A stretch of DNA of 45,314 nt from Bacteroidaceae bacterium (GCA_017933995.1 JAGBKI010000026.1:1-45314); one strand, 5' to 3'. Positions 30,730 through 38,475 are shown, counted from the stretch's first letter. Numbers and translations are program-made. The notes: generated from the letters alone by a model not told the origin.

Positions 30730-31962
30730 ATGGTTCTCAACTACATCTGGATAGCGTTTTTCGCTGTGGCGTTCGTGATTGCGCTGGTGCGGCTGGTGTG
30801 CTTCGGCGACACGGAGGTGTTTCCGGCCATTATGAACTCCACGTTCGACACGTCGAAGACGGCCTTTGAGATTTCGCTGGGCCTGACGGGCGTGCTGTCG
30901 CTGTGGCTCGGCGTGATGAAAATCGGCGAGAAAGGCGGCGTGGTTGCCGCACTGGCCAAGGTGCTGGGACCCGTGTTCGCCCGCCTGTTTCCCGACATCC
31001 CCAAAGGCCACCCCGTGGTGGGCAACATCTTTATGAACCTTTCGGCCAATATGCTCGGCCTCGACAATGCTGCCACGCCCCTGGGCCTCAAGGCTATGGA
31101 GGGCTTGCAGGAACTCAACCCCAAGAAGGACACGGCCAGCAACCCGATGATTATGTTCCTGGTGCTCAACACGTCGGGGCTGACGCTCATTCCCGTGAGC
31201 ATTATGGTCTATCGCGCGCAACTGGGCGCGGCGCAGCCCTCGGACGTGTTCATCCCCATCCTCCTGGCCACGTTTTTCAGTACGCTGGCGGGTATCGTGG
31301 TGACGGGGCTGTACCAGCGCATCAACCTGCTTAACCGCACGCTGCTGCTGACGCTGGGCGGCATGTCGCTGTTCGTGGCCGCCGTCATCTGGGGCTTCAG
31401 CCGTATGGACAGCGCGCTGATGAACACTGTGGGTACCACGTCGGCCAACGTCCTGCTGATGCTCATCATAATGGCCTTCATCGCCGCCGGGGTCAGGAAG
31501 CGGGTGAACGTCTACGACGCCTTTGTCGAGGGCGCGAAGGAGGGCTTCTCCACCGCCGTGCGCATCATCCCCTACTTGGTGGCCATACTGGTGGCCATCG
31601 GCGTGTTCCGCGCCAGCGGGGCGATGGACTGGCTCATCGACGGTGTGAAGATGGGCGTCTCGGCGCTGGGCTTCGACGCGCAGTGGGTGGAGGCGTTGCC
31701 CACAGCCATAATGAAACCGCTCAGCGGCAGCGGCGCGCGCGGCATGATGGTGGACTGCATGACGGCGCACGGGGCCGACAGTTTCGCCGGACGCCTCAGT
31801 TGCATCTTCCAGGGCAGCACCGACACGACGTTCTACATCCTGGCCGTCTACTTCGGCTCGGTGGGCATCAGCCGCACGCGCCACGCCGTGCCCGCCGGCC
31901 TGTTGGCCGACCTCGCCGGCGTCATCGCCGCCGTCGGCATCTGCTACCTGTTCTTTGGATAA
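30730..31962 (+). CDS. SpmA-SpmB fusion, nucleoside-recognition (Gate) domain membrane protein
   Basis: 410 residues. About eight to ten hydrophobic segments, e.g. YIWIAFFAVAFVIALVRLV near the N-terminus and LAVYFGSVGISRTRHAVPAG near the C-terminus. Two Gate-type halves correspond to SpmA (to about 210; motif GNIFMNLSANMLGLDNAATP) and SpmB (about 235-410; IPYLVAILVAIGVFRASGAMDWL, QGSTDTTFYILAVYFG). In Bacillus these are spore-maturation proteins; in non-sporulating Bacteroidetes the fused gene is common and its transport role is unknown. It sits between two heptad-repeat arrays, after a LOG hydrolase acting on nucleotides and before a flippase, so the row probably forms one transcription unit. 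Confidence 0.88.
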   Translation: MVLNYIWIAFFAVAFVIALVRLVCFGDTEVFPAIMNSTFDTSKTAFEISLGLTGVLSLWLGVMKIGEKGGVVAALAKVLGPVFARLFPDIPKGHPVVGNIFMNLSANMLGLDNAATPLGLKAMEGLQELNPKKDTASNPMIMFLVLNTSGLTLIPVSIMVYRAQLGAAQPSDVFIPILLATFFSTLAGIVVTGLYQRINLLNRTLLLTLGGMSLFVAAVIWGFSRMDSALMNTVGTTSANVLLMLIIMAFIAAGVRKRVNVYDAFVEGAKEGFSTAVRIIPYLVAILVAIGVFRASGAMDWLIDGVKMGVSALGFDAQWVEALPTAIMKPLSGSGARGMMVDCMTAHGADSFAGRLSCIFQGSTDTTFYILAVYFGSVGISRTRHAVPAGLLADLAGVIAAVGICYLFFG

Positions 31963-31968
31963 AACTTT

Positions 31969-32098
31969 AATTAAAAAGTAAAAGGTAAAAGTGAAAAGTG
32001 TAGTCACGTTTCAGCCTTGTCACAGGTGAGGACGACTGCACTCCAATATGCCGCGACATCCTCAACTTTTACTTTTTAACTTTTACCTTTTAACTACG
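31969..32098. repeat. AGTAAAA-type heptad arms, inverted, around a 62-nt spacer (SpmAB/flippase junction)
   Basis: Arm 1 (31969-32001) reads AAGTAAA-AGGTAAA-AGTGAAA; arm 2 (32063-32098) on the minus strand reads GTTAAAA-GGTAAAA-GTTAAAA-AGTAAAA. The word family is the same as at 30617-30725, but the spacer is unrelated. It fills almost the whole gap to the flippase ATG at 32109. Confidence 0.85.
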
Positions 32099-32108
32099 AC
32101 TTTGTGAT

Positions 32109-33566
32109 ATGGCCAACCTCAAGTCCCTTGCCAAGGACAGCGCGATATACGGGCTGAGCAGCATCGTGGGGCGTTTCCTCAACTACCTGCTCGTGCCGCT
32201 CTACACGCGCGTATTCGCCGCCCAGGGCGGGGAGTACGGCGTCGTTACCGAACTCTACTCATACGTCGCACTCATCCTCGTGTTGCTCACGTTCGGGATG
32301 GAGACCACCTTTTTCCGCTTCGTCAATAAGGAGGGCGAGCAGCCCGCGCGCGTGTATAATACGGTGCTGACGCTCGTGGGACTGGTCGACGCGCTGTTCG
32401 TCGTGCTGGTGGCCGTGTTCCTCACGCCCCTGACGGACGCTATGGGCTATGCCGCGCATCCCGACTTCGTGATGGTGATGGCCGTCTGCGTGGCCGTCGA
32501 CGCCTTCCTCTGTATGCCCTTCGCCTACCTGCGCTACCAGAAAAAGGCGATGAAGTTCGCCGCCGTCAAACTGGCCAACATCGGGCTCAACATCGGGCTG
32601 AACCTCGTGTGCTTCCTCCTGCTGCCGCGCATGGTGGACGGCTTCGAGGCGCACGTCGGCTATGTGTTCTACATCAACCTGTTCTGCACGCTCGTCACCG
32701 CCCTGCTGCTGGTGCGCGAACTCTCCGGTTTCCGCCCCACGCTGCAACGCGACACGGTGCGCCGCATGTGGGCCTACGCCTGGCCCATACTGATCCTCGG
32801 CCTGGCAGGCGTGCTCAACCAGACAGCCGACAAAATCATCTTCCCGCGCCTCGTCACCGGCCCCGAGGGCAAGGTGCAGCTCGGCATCTACGGCGCGTGC
32901 GTCAAGATTGCCATGATTATGGCGATGATCACGCAGGCTTTCCGCTACGCCTACGAGCCGTTCGTCTTCAGCCGCCAGGGCGACAAGGACGTCAAGGCCG
33001 ACCAGGCGCGCGCCACCAAGTACTTCCTCATCTTCACGCTGCTGGCCTTCCTCACCGTCACGGCCTACCTCGATGTGCTGCGGCTGCTCATCAGTCCCGG
33101 CTACTGGGAGGGCCTGCGCACGGTGCCCATCGTGATGGCCGCCGAGATACTGATGGGCGTCTACTTCAACGTGGCTTTCTGGTGCAAACTGACCGACCGC
33201 ACGCTGTGGAACGCCGTCTTCGCCGCCACGGGCTGCGCCGTGCTGGTGGGTGTGAACGTGTGGGGCATCCCGCGCTACGGCTACATGGCCTGCGCCTGGG
33301 GCGGCGTGGCGGGTTATGGCACGGCCCTCCTGCTGAGCTACTTCGTCGGCCAGCGCTACTACCCCGTGCGCTATCCCCTCGGCTCCGCCGCCGTCTACGT
33401 GGGGCTGACTGCGCTGCTGTTCCTGGTGATGTCGCTCGTGCCGTCCGGCTGGCCGCTCGCCGCCCGCCTCGGCGTGAACACCCTCTGCCTCCTCGCCTTC
33501 GCCGCCCACATCGTCTACCACGACCTGCCGGTGGGGTTGTGGAAGAGGAATATCAGATTGAAGTAG
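32109..33566 (+). CDS. Polysaccharide flippase (MATE/Wzx-like, oligosaccharide export)
   Basis: 485 residues with about 14 hydrophobic stretches: AIYGLSSIVGRFLNYLLVPL, VTELYSYVALILVLLTFGME, and TAYLDVLRLLISPGYWEGLR with the PG-turn seen in this family. It has the N- and C-terminal halves of polysaccharide-biosynthesis transporters. Such proteins move undecaprenyl-linked glycans across the inner membrane. No glycosyltransferases are adjacent, so the glycan is unknown. The ATG at 32109 directly follows the second heptad array. The C-terminus is short and basic (LPVGLWKRNIRLK). Confidence 0.9.
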   Translation: MANLKSLAKDSAIYGLSSIVGRFLNYLLVPLYTRVFAAQGGEYGVVTELYSYVALILVLLTFGMETTFFRFVNKEGEQPARVYNTVLTLVGLVDALFVVLVAVFLTPLTDAMGYAAHPDFVMVMAVCVAVDAFLCMPFAYLRYQKKAMKFAAVKLANIGLNIGLNLVCFLLLPRMVDGFEAHVGYVFYINLFCTLVTALLLVRELSGFRPTLQRDTVRRMWAYAWPILILGLAGVLNQTADKIIFPRLVTGPEGKVQLGIYGACVKIAMIMAMITQAFRYAYEPFVFSRQGDKDVKADQARATKYFLIFTLLAFLTVTAYLDVLRLLISPGYWEGLRTVPIVMAAEILMGVYFNVAFWCKLTDRTLWNAVFAATGCAVLVGVNVWGIPRYGYMACAWGGVAGYGTALLLSYFVGQRYYPVRYPLGSAAVYVGLTALLFLVMSLVPSGWPLAARLGVNTLCLLAFAAHIVYHDLPVGLWKRNIRLK

Positions 33567-33718
33567 GAGATGATGAAACCTCTCGAAGGCACTGACCCTT
33601 TTAGCAATTTGGGACTACAGCAAACGTCTCATAGGCCGTGCACTTGCTGGAATGATGTCCCGTCATGCCGCCCGCACTCTTTATTGCGCACACCCGCCAC
33701 AAATGCGTGCCGTCCACC

Positions 33719-33736
33719 GCGCGGGCGCGCTTTTTT
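33719..33736 (+). terminator. Weak GC hairpin with T6 after the flippase gene
   Basis: GCGC-GGGC-GCGC (33719-33730) followed by six T; the T-run merges into the -7 box at 33738-33745. Bases 33567-33718 show no clear feature. Confidence 0.45.
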
Positions 33737-33737
33737 A

Positions 33738-33745
33738 TATTTTTG
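33738..33745 (+). promoter_or_regulatory. -7 box TATTTTTG for the 33780 gene
   Basis: TATTTTTG, 34 nt before ATG 33780. Confidence 0.6.
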
Positions 33746-33779
33746 CGGCGCGATGAAGCCGTCGTACGCTCCCTAATAA

Positions 33780-34502
33780 ATGAAGATGATACACACGCAA
33801 GAGCAGCAAGTCATTGAAGCGCTGCGCCGGAACGGCGGTTTCGCCACGTTCAGGCGGCTGAACGAGATTGTGGACTTCGCGCAGTGGAAGACGAAGACGC
33901 CCGAAGCCACCGTGCGGCGCATCGTGCAGCAGAGCAAGGCGTTCTTCCGCATCCGTCCGGGCTTGTGGGCGTTGGAGGAAGTGCGCGAAAAGGTGCTGCG
34001 CAAGTTCGACCTGCACGAGGGCGACAAGCAGAGTGAAGAGCGCTTCAGCCACGCCTACTACCAAGGCTTGCTCGTCGAGATTGGCAAGTTCCGGGGGCAT
34101 ACGACATACGTCCCGCCCCAGGATAAAAACAGTCTCTTCCTTGACCAGCGGCTTGGCGAAGTGTCCGATTGGCACGCGCTACCTGCGTTCACCTATGAGA
34201 ACCTGTTGCGCAAAGCGCGCACGGTTGATGTCATCTGGTTCAACGAGCGGAAGATGCCCGCCGAGTTCTACGAGGTGGAGCATACGACGGACATCAAGAA
34301 CTCGCTGTCGAAATTCTACGAATTGCAGGATTTCCATGCGCGTTTCTTCATCGTGGCCGACGAGGTGCGGAGGCGCGAGTTTGACGACAAACTGCACGTC
34401 TCCTTGTTCGCCCCCATCGAGAAGCGTGTAAACTTCGTCCCATACGAACTGGTGGCGGGTATGCACGCCAGTGTTAAGCGGATGAAAAGTTTTATTTGGT
34501 GA
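33780..34502 (+). CDS. Winged-helix protein with possible PD-(D/E)XK-like domain
   Basis: 240 residues, soluble. Residues 1-65 look like a winged helix (EQQVIEALRRNGGFATFRRL, TPEATVRRIVQQSK, FFRIRPGLWAL). After a charged linker, residues 105-185 show TTYVPPQDKNSLF, D150-VIWF and E165-V-E167-H followed by a helix (TDIKNSLSKFYEL). That is the D...ExE spacing seen in PD-(D/E)XK folds, though the usual lysine is replaced by His. The ending RRREFDDKLHVSLFAPIEKR is unassigned. Such proteins are sometimes found with restriction or defence genes, but none is adjacent. Could be a solo nuclease or a DNA-binding regulator. A second ATG two codons in is equally possible. It ends before a perfect palindrome. 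Confidence 0.65.
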   Translation: MKMIHTQEQQVIEALRRNGGFATFRRLNEIVDFAQWKTKTPEATVRRIVQQSKAFFRIRPGLWALEEVREKVLRKFDLHEGDKQSEERFSHAYYQGLLVEIGKFRGHTTYVPPQDKNSLFLDQRLGEVSDWHALPAFTYENLLRKARTVDVIWFNERKMPAEFYEVEHTTDIKNSLSKFYELQDFHARFFIVADEVRRREFDDKLHVSLFAPIEKRVNFVPYELVAGMHASVKRMKSFIW

Positions 34503-34588
34503 ACCCGATAGACAAATATGTTTTCTATACCGCTTATAGCGTTTCCTCTTGATTAAGTGGTGATAATCTTTCCTTCTCCTTCCGCTAA

Positions 34589-34641
34589 TCCCTAAACACT
34601 TCGCCCGGATGCAATTTGCATCCGGGCGAAGTGTTTAGGGA
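34589..34641. terminator. Perfect 26-bp palindrome between convergent genes
   Basis: Arms 34589-34614 (starting TCCCTAAACACTTCGCC) and 34616-34641 (ending GTGTTTAGGGA) are exact complements around a single base. It lies between the 33780 gene and the minus-strand 34660 gene, so it probably terminates both. No mismatch in 26 bp makes it the longest perfect stem in the window. Confidence 0.8.
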
Positions 34642-34659
34642 GAAAGTCGGGGGTACTTC

Positions 34660-35625
34660 TTATTGTCCACTTGTTCCTTCGGAGACAAGGGCAAGTGTGG
34701 TGAATTCTGCGTAGGCATTGTCGTCCTCGTCCCTAAGACTTGTGAAATCCTCGTGTCGGATGGTGTGGAAACTTGAGTTGAAGTAGTACTCTTGCAGCTT
34801 GTGAGCGGTGGCTATCACGCTTTTTCGCCCGCTTCCGTCTGCTGTTTCGGTGGAAAGTTTCCGAAGCGAGGTAATCCCGATGGAAGAGTAATGTCCGTTA
34901 AACCCGTCGGTGGCCTCTTCGGTACGCTTAATGAGTATCGTGGTGCGCACTGGAAGCCCGTCTTCTTCGCTATCAATAGTCTTGTCCATGTAGGGTAGGG
35001 TGCTGCCGATCATATCGAACAGCGGCTCCAGCCCATACACCGTTTGGATGAGTCGTTGCTGGTCGCTCTTGGTCGCAATTTCGTAGAGCATTTCCTTGAA
35101 GTCGTGGTGCGAGGCTTCTTCTACAAGGTTGTCATCTTTGGCCGTAGCGTTCTTTTCGTGCACTTCTTTTTGGTAAATCGCATAAACACGGTCGGTGATG
35201 GCTGGAAGGCGCAGGCCGAGCAGGTGGCGAAGCAGTGTGCTGTCCTCAAGAGAGACGCTGCCAGTGCGTTGGTCCAGACGGATAAGCAGCGGGTTGGCGG
35301 TTAGCGTGGCGCGGATGCAACTGTCCACAATTTCTTGCATTGTCGCGGCAGGCTGCTTTGGCGCGGGTGTGTTACCTTGCAGTGTGTAACAGAACAGCAC
35401 GCCGCGCGAGTTGGCGCGTTTCACTTCAAGCCTGAAACGCGTTTCTTGCGCTTCGTTCGAGGTTGTGTCGCCGTGTTCCAGGAATGTTACGGAGGTGGTG
35501 TAGACATAATCCTCCCACGTACCAGCGGTGTAGACCGGGGCGATGTGTACGCTGTCCGCAGCTTCTTGGGCGCAGAGGTGCAGGGCACCTATAAGCAAGG
35601 CGTAGGTGAGAAAGAGTTTTTTCAT
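34660..35625 (-). CDS. Unrecognised exported protein
   Basis: 321 residues. Signal peptide MKKLFLTYALLIGALHLCAQ. Thereafter soluble, with an acidic/charged C-terminal half (RHEDFTSLRDEDDNAYAEFT) and conserved-looking EDYVYTTSVTFLEHGDTTS. No known domain recognised. GC content is visibly lower than in its neighbours. It begins 21 nt after the transglutaminase stop; that gap is exactly three ACAATAA-type heptads, so the two genes are co-transcribed and may work together at the envelope. Function unknown. Confidence 0.6.
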   Translation of the reverse strand: MKKLFLTYALLIGALHLCAQEAADSVHIAPVYTAGTWEDYVYTTSVTFLEHGDTTSNEAQETRFRLEVKRANSRGVLFCYTLQGNTPAPKQPAATMQEIVDSCIRATLTANPLLIRLDQRTGSVSLEDSTLLRHLLGLRLPAITDRVYAIYQKEVHEKNATAKDDNLVEEASHHDFKEMLYEIATKSDQQRLIQTVYGLEPLFDMIGSTLPYMDKTIDSEEDGLPVRTTILIKRTEEATDGFNGHYSSIGITSLRKLSTETADGSGRKSVIATAHKLQEYYFNSSFHTIRHEDFTSLRDEDDNAYAEFTTLALVSEGTSGQ

Positions 35626-35665
35626 TCTGTGTCTATTGTTTAGAGTTTATTGTTTCTTGTTTAAC
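35626..35665 (-). repeat. ACAATAA heptad array bridging two genes
   Basis: On the minus strand, in strict 7-nt steps, ACAAGAA-ACAATAA-ACTCTAA-ACAATAG-ACACAGA runs directly into the ATG of the 34660 gene. It contains the last codons and stop of the transglutaminase gene. Here the array has one arm only. Confidence 0.85.
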
Positions 35666-38073
35666 GTTCCAAGCAGCGCGTCGCCAATACCGATGGTATA
35701 GCCCTGGTGGTAGTAGCGTATGTCGCCGCTGGCGTCGACGAGTACGACGAGGGGCAGGCTGGAGGCGTTGTGCAGGGGCAAGGCGCGGGCAATGGCCTCC
35801 TGCAACGCACCGTCGCCGTCGTCGCCAAGGGTGGCGTTGGCGGGCGGGGCGGGGAACTGGTCGGCGCGGAACTTGGCGCGCTGGGCAGCCGAGGGGAAGA
35901 CGAAATGGACGGGCAGCGCGGCCTGCTCGAACTCGGCGGCGCGCTGGCAGATGTCGCGGTAGACGTGGTTGGACGGCTCCTGACCCTCGGCCAGCAGCAC
36001 GATGACTTGCGCGCCGGTGGGCGAGCAGCAGGCGGTGGCGGGGAGGGCGATGTGCCCATAGACGGTGCTGGTGTCGCAATCCTCGCGCGGCTGCACGTTG
36101 ACTACGGCCTCCTCGCCGGGACGGAGGGTGAAGAACGTCATCTCGGTCAGCACGTCGCCGCTGCGCTGTCGTGTGCCGGTGGTCAGGACGTAGGTGCCTG
36201 CGGGCAGTTCCTTGGGTTCGAGCGTGCCGAGCGGCGCCTCCTCGGGGAAAGTGAGCAGCGACAGTGTGCCTTCGTCCGTCAGCCGCGCCACGGTGAAGCG
36301 GTTGATGTAGCCCAGCGACGGGTCGCCCGTGAAGCGGAGGGTGGACTTAGGAATTGGGAGGGAGGAATTAGGAATTGTGTTGCGCGAAGCGGAAACTCCT
36401 AATTCCTCATTCCTAATTCCGCTATCCGTCATCACCTCGCCCGTCACGTCGTCAATCCACGCCTCAAAGCCCATCGCGCGGCAGAGGGCGACGAAGAAGA
36501 CGTTGTAGGAACGCTGGTCGCACGAGCGCGCGGCCAACACACCGAGCGGGGTGACGTAGGTGCCGTTGCGGTTGCTGTCGGGCACGAGGCGCAGGTTCTC
36601 TTCGCACCACCGACGCACGGCCTCCACGCTTTCCAGCCGGAAACGCTGTTGCAGCACGCTGCGCCAAGGCGTGAGCGGTTCGAGGGCCACGCGGGGCGAA
36701 AGCACGTGGGCTTCGTAGGCGGGCGACATCCCCTCTTGCCAGGCGCGCTGGTGGTCGCACAATACGTCGAGCGTCACGTCGCGCAGGTCTTTGTCGGTGA
36801 GTGTGCGCAAGAGCGGAAGTCCGCGCACGCCGTATTTATCAAGGAACGCACGCACGACGCCGTGGTTGCCCCGGCTGCGCCACAACAGGGAGTCCGTCTC
36901 GGTAGCCCCCGTAGCGGGCAGCGCGGCCATCGTCAGTTCGTAGGCGTGGCGCAGGCTATCCTCGCGCGCCAAGGCCAGGTCGTTTTGGCAGCGCGCCTCG
37001 GCGGACACGGGCGGCAGGGTGTAGCGGGCGCGCGGCACGTGCACGTCGAACGCCACCGTGCCCTTGCGCTCCGCCCCCAGTTCAATCACAGCCAGGCTGT
37101 CGGTGGCGAAACTGACCAGTTTGTAGCCGAAGCGCCCGTCCTTGCTGGCCCATACGAGCAGGTCGCCCGCGCCGCTGACAAGCGACGTCTCGCCGCGCGC
37201 GTCGGTGAAGCGCGTCACGGCGCTGAAGAACTCGGCGTAGTTGTATATCTTGAACTCCACGCGCGCGCCGCCGACGGGCCGTCCGCCGTCCTCCACCCTG
37301 ATGTAGACGCGGCGCGTGGGGGCGTAGATGGGCGTAACGTTGATTTCTGTGTAGGTGGGCGTGCGGCGCACCACGTCCTCCGGCCCACGATAGTCGCCGA
37401 AGACGCAGGTGTGCATCAGCATCCCCCGGCTGGCCGGGGCGTTGAACCACCCGAGGTCGAGTACCGGCTCGGGTTCGCACGCGCCGAGGAAGTGCCACGC
37501 GCCGTCCGTCCACACCTCAACCCAGGCGTGGTTGTCATCGCAGTGCGCCCAGCGCGGCGTGTAGACCTGGCGGGCGGGGATGCCCACAGCGCGCATTGCG
37601 GCCACGCAGAGCGTGCTCTCCTCGCCACAGCGTCCGTAGGCCGTGCGAATGCTCTGCAACGGCGACGAGGTGCGCCCGTCTGTGGGCTGGTAGGTCACTT
37701 TTTCGTGGCACCAGTGGTTCACCTCGATGGCCGCCTCCGTCATCGAAAGGCCGCGCACCCGCGCTGCCAGCTCGTCGTACATCGTGAGGCGGAACGAGTC
37801 GAGCGGCTCGTTGTTCACGCGCAGCGACAGCACGAAGTGGCGCACCAGCGTGTCGTTCACCCGCGCGCCCCACGGCATTTCGCGGAGGGCGCGCCGCGTC
37901 TGCCGCGCGTTGGCCTCAAAGAAACAGCGGGGATAGTCCGCGCGGTCGCACAGCGGCATGTACTGATAGAGGAAATCCACATCGGCGCGCACGTCGGCGG
38001 CGGGGATGGCATCCGTTTGCGCTCTGGCTGCCAGAGCCAACGCAAGCACGGAAAGAAGAAAAAGGCGTTTCAT
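35647..38073 (-). CDS. Exported transglutaminase-like protein with C-terminal thioredoxin-like domain
   Basis: 808 residues. Signal peptide MKRLFLLSVLALALAARAQ. Transglutaminase-like core about 75-230: C149 in AYGRCGEES, H182 in DDNHAWVEVW, and acidic residues in LGACEPEPVLD, so the catalytic Cys-His-Asp/Glu set looks intact. A beta-sandwich-like region (IRVEDGGRPVGGARVEFKIY) follows, then a helical region, a second beta-rich part and, from about 680, a thioredoxin-like stretch (AQVIVLLAEGQEPS..., SLPLVVLVDASGDIRYYHQG) lacking a CxxC. A 74-nt heptad repeat is inserted in frame at 36347-36420 (peptide SGIRNEELGVSAS). It is driven by the -7 box of the 84-bp repeat. Likely a periplasmic peptidase or crosslinker; substrate unknown. 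Confidence 0.88.
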   Translation of the reverse strand: MKRLFLLSVLALALAARAQTDAIPAADVRADVDFLYQYMPLCDRADYPRCFFEANARQTRRALREMPWGARVNDTLVRHFVLSLRVNNEPLDSFRLTMYDELAARVRGLSMTEAAIEVNHWCHEKVTYQPTDGRTSSPLQSIRTAYGRCGEESTLCVAAMRAVGIPARQVYTPRWAHCDDNHAWVEVWTDGAWHFLGACEPEPVLDLGWFNAPASRGMLMHTCVFGDYRGPEDVVRRTPTYTEINVTPIYAPTRRVYIRVEDGGRPVGGARVEFKIYNYAEFFSAVTRFTDARGETSLVSGAGDLLVWASKDGRFGYKLVSFATDSLAVIELGAERKGTVAFDVHVPRARYTLPPVSAEARCQNDLALAREDSLRHAYELTMAALPATGATETDSLLWRSRGNHGVVRAFLDKYGVRGLPLLRTLTDKDLRDVTLDVLCDHQRAWQEGMSPAYEAHVLSPRVALEPLTPWRSVLQQRFRLESVEAVRRWCEENLRLVPDSNRNGTYVTPLGVLAARSCDQRSYNVFFVALCRAMGFEAWIDDVTGEVMTDSGIRNEELGVSASRNTIPNSSLPIPKSTLRFTGDPSLGYINRFTVARLTDEGTLSLLTFPEEAPLGTLEPKELPAGTYVLTTGTRQRSGDVLTEMTFFTLRPGEEAVVNVQPREDCDTSTVYGHIALPATACCSPTGAQVIVLLAEGQEPSNHVYRDICQRAAEFEQAALPVHFVFPSAAQRAKFRADQFPAPPANATLGDDGDGALQEAIARALPLHNASSLPLVVLVDASGDIRYYHQGYTIGIGDALLGTLNKKQ
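36347..36420 (-). repeat. GGAATTA heptad repeat pair inside the transglutaminase gene
   Basis: Arm 1 TTAGGAA-TTGGGAG-GGAGGAA-TTAGGAA (36347-36374) and arm 2, on the opposite strand, GGAATTA-GGAATGA-GGAATTA-GGAGTTT, around an 18-24 nt spacer. It is translated as part of the protein without a frameshift, so it looks like an insertion tolerated in a linker. Its composition is unlike the coding sequence on both sides. Confidence 0.85.
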
Positions 38074-38093
38074 CGGGGAACTTGTTTTGGGGG

Positions 38094-38101
38094 CAAAGAT
38101 A
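38094..38101 (-). promoter_or_regulatory. -7 box TATCTTTG for the transglutaminase gene
   Basis: TATCTTTG on the minus strand, 20 nt before the ATG at 38073, at the end of the nearest 84-bp repeat copy. The other copies have TATCTTCG at the matching place. Confidence 0.75.
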
Positions 38102-38291
38102 CAGCAAGGCGAGCGCAGAGGGGAAAAACAGCGCAGCTTTTTTCCCCCTCTGCCGAGCCGCCGCGTATCTTCGCGAAGCAGAGTACAGCAAGGCGAGCGC
38201 AGAGGGGAAAAACAGCGCAGCTTTTTTCCCCCTCTGCCGAGCCGCCGCGTATCTTCGCGAAGCAGAGTACAGCAAGGCGAGCGCAGAGCGG
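38098..38291 (-). repeat. 84-bp repeat, 2.3 tandem copies, upstream of the transglutaminase gene
   Basis: Unit starts at 38100, 38184 and 38268, an exact 84-bp period; copies 1 and 2 appear identical in every base. Content as at 5924-6080: CAGCAAGGCGAGCGCAGAG, AGGGGAAAAA / TTTTTTCCCCCTCT inverted arms around CAGCGCAGC, and GAGCCGCCGCG. Only the terminal copy has the intact TATCTTTG. Identity of the copies implies recent duplication. Confidence 0.9.
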
Positions 38292-38337
38292 GAATAATAT
38301 CACCATAAAAAAGATTTCTATGTCCATCATCGTTTGT

Positions 38338-38475
38338 TTGCCCTACGCCGTGCAGAAGTTTGCCCTACGCTGTGCAAAAAATTGCCCTACGCTGTGCAAA
38401 AAATTGCTCTACGCAGAGCAAAAAATTGCTCTACGCTGTGCAAAATATTGCCCTGCGCTATGCAAAAGTTTGCAG
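38338..38475. repeat. 22-bp minisatellite of small stem-loops, six copies plus a partial
   Basis: Units begin at 38338, 38360, 38382, 38404, 38426, 38448 and (partial) 38470, always 22 bp apart. The core TTGCyCTACGCwGwGCAA followed by AAAA folds as TTGC..GCAA; the fourth copy is a perfect TTGCTCT-ACGC-AGAGCAA hairpin. Copies differ at a few positions, mostly inside the stem. There are no spacers, so it is not a CRISPR array. It lies between the 84-bp repeats and the tRNA-Lys terminator in a gene-free stretch (38074-38642). Confidence 0.85.

Noticed and set aside
30730-31962. Evidence for sporulation
   Set aside because: SpmA/SpmB-like fused proteins are widespread in non-sporulating Bacteroidetes, and no other spore gene is seen.
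38338-38475. CRISPR array
   Set aside because: Units are contiguous at 22 bp with no spacers, copies are degenerate, and no cas gene is in the window. The 84-bp repeats beside it are likewise spacer-free.
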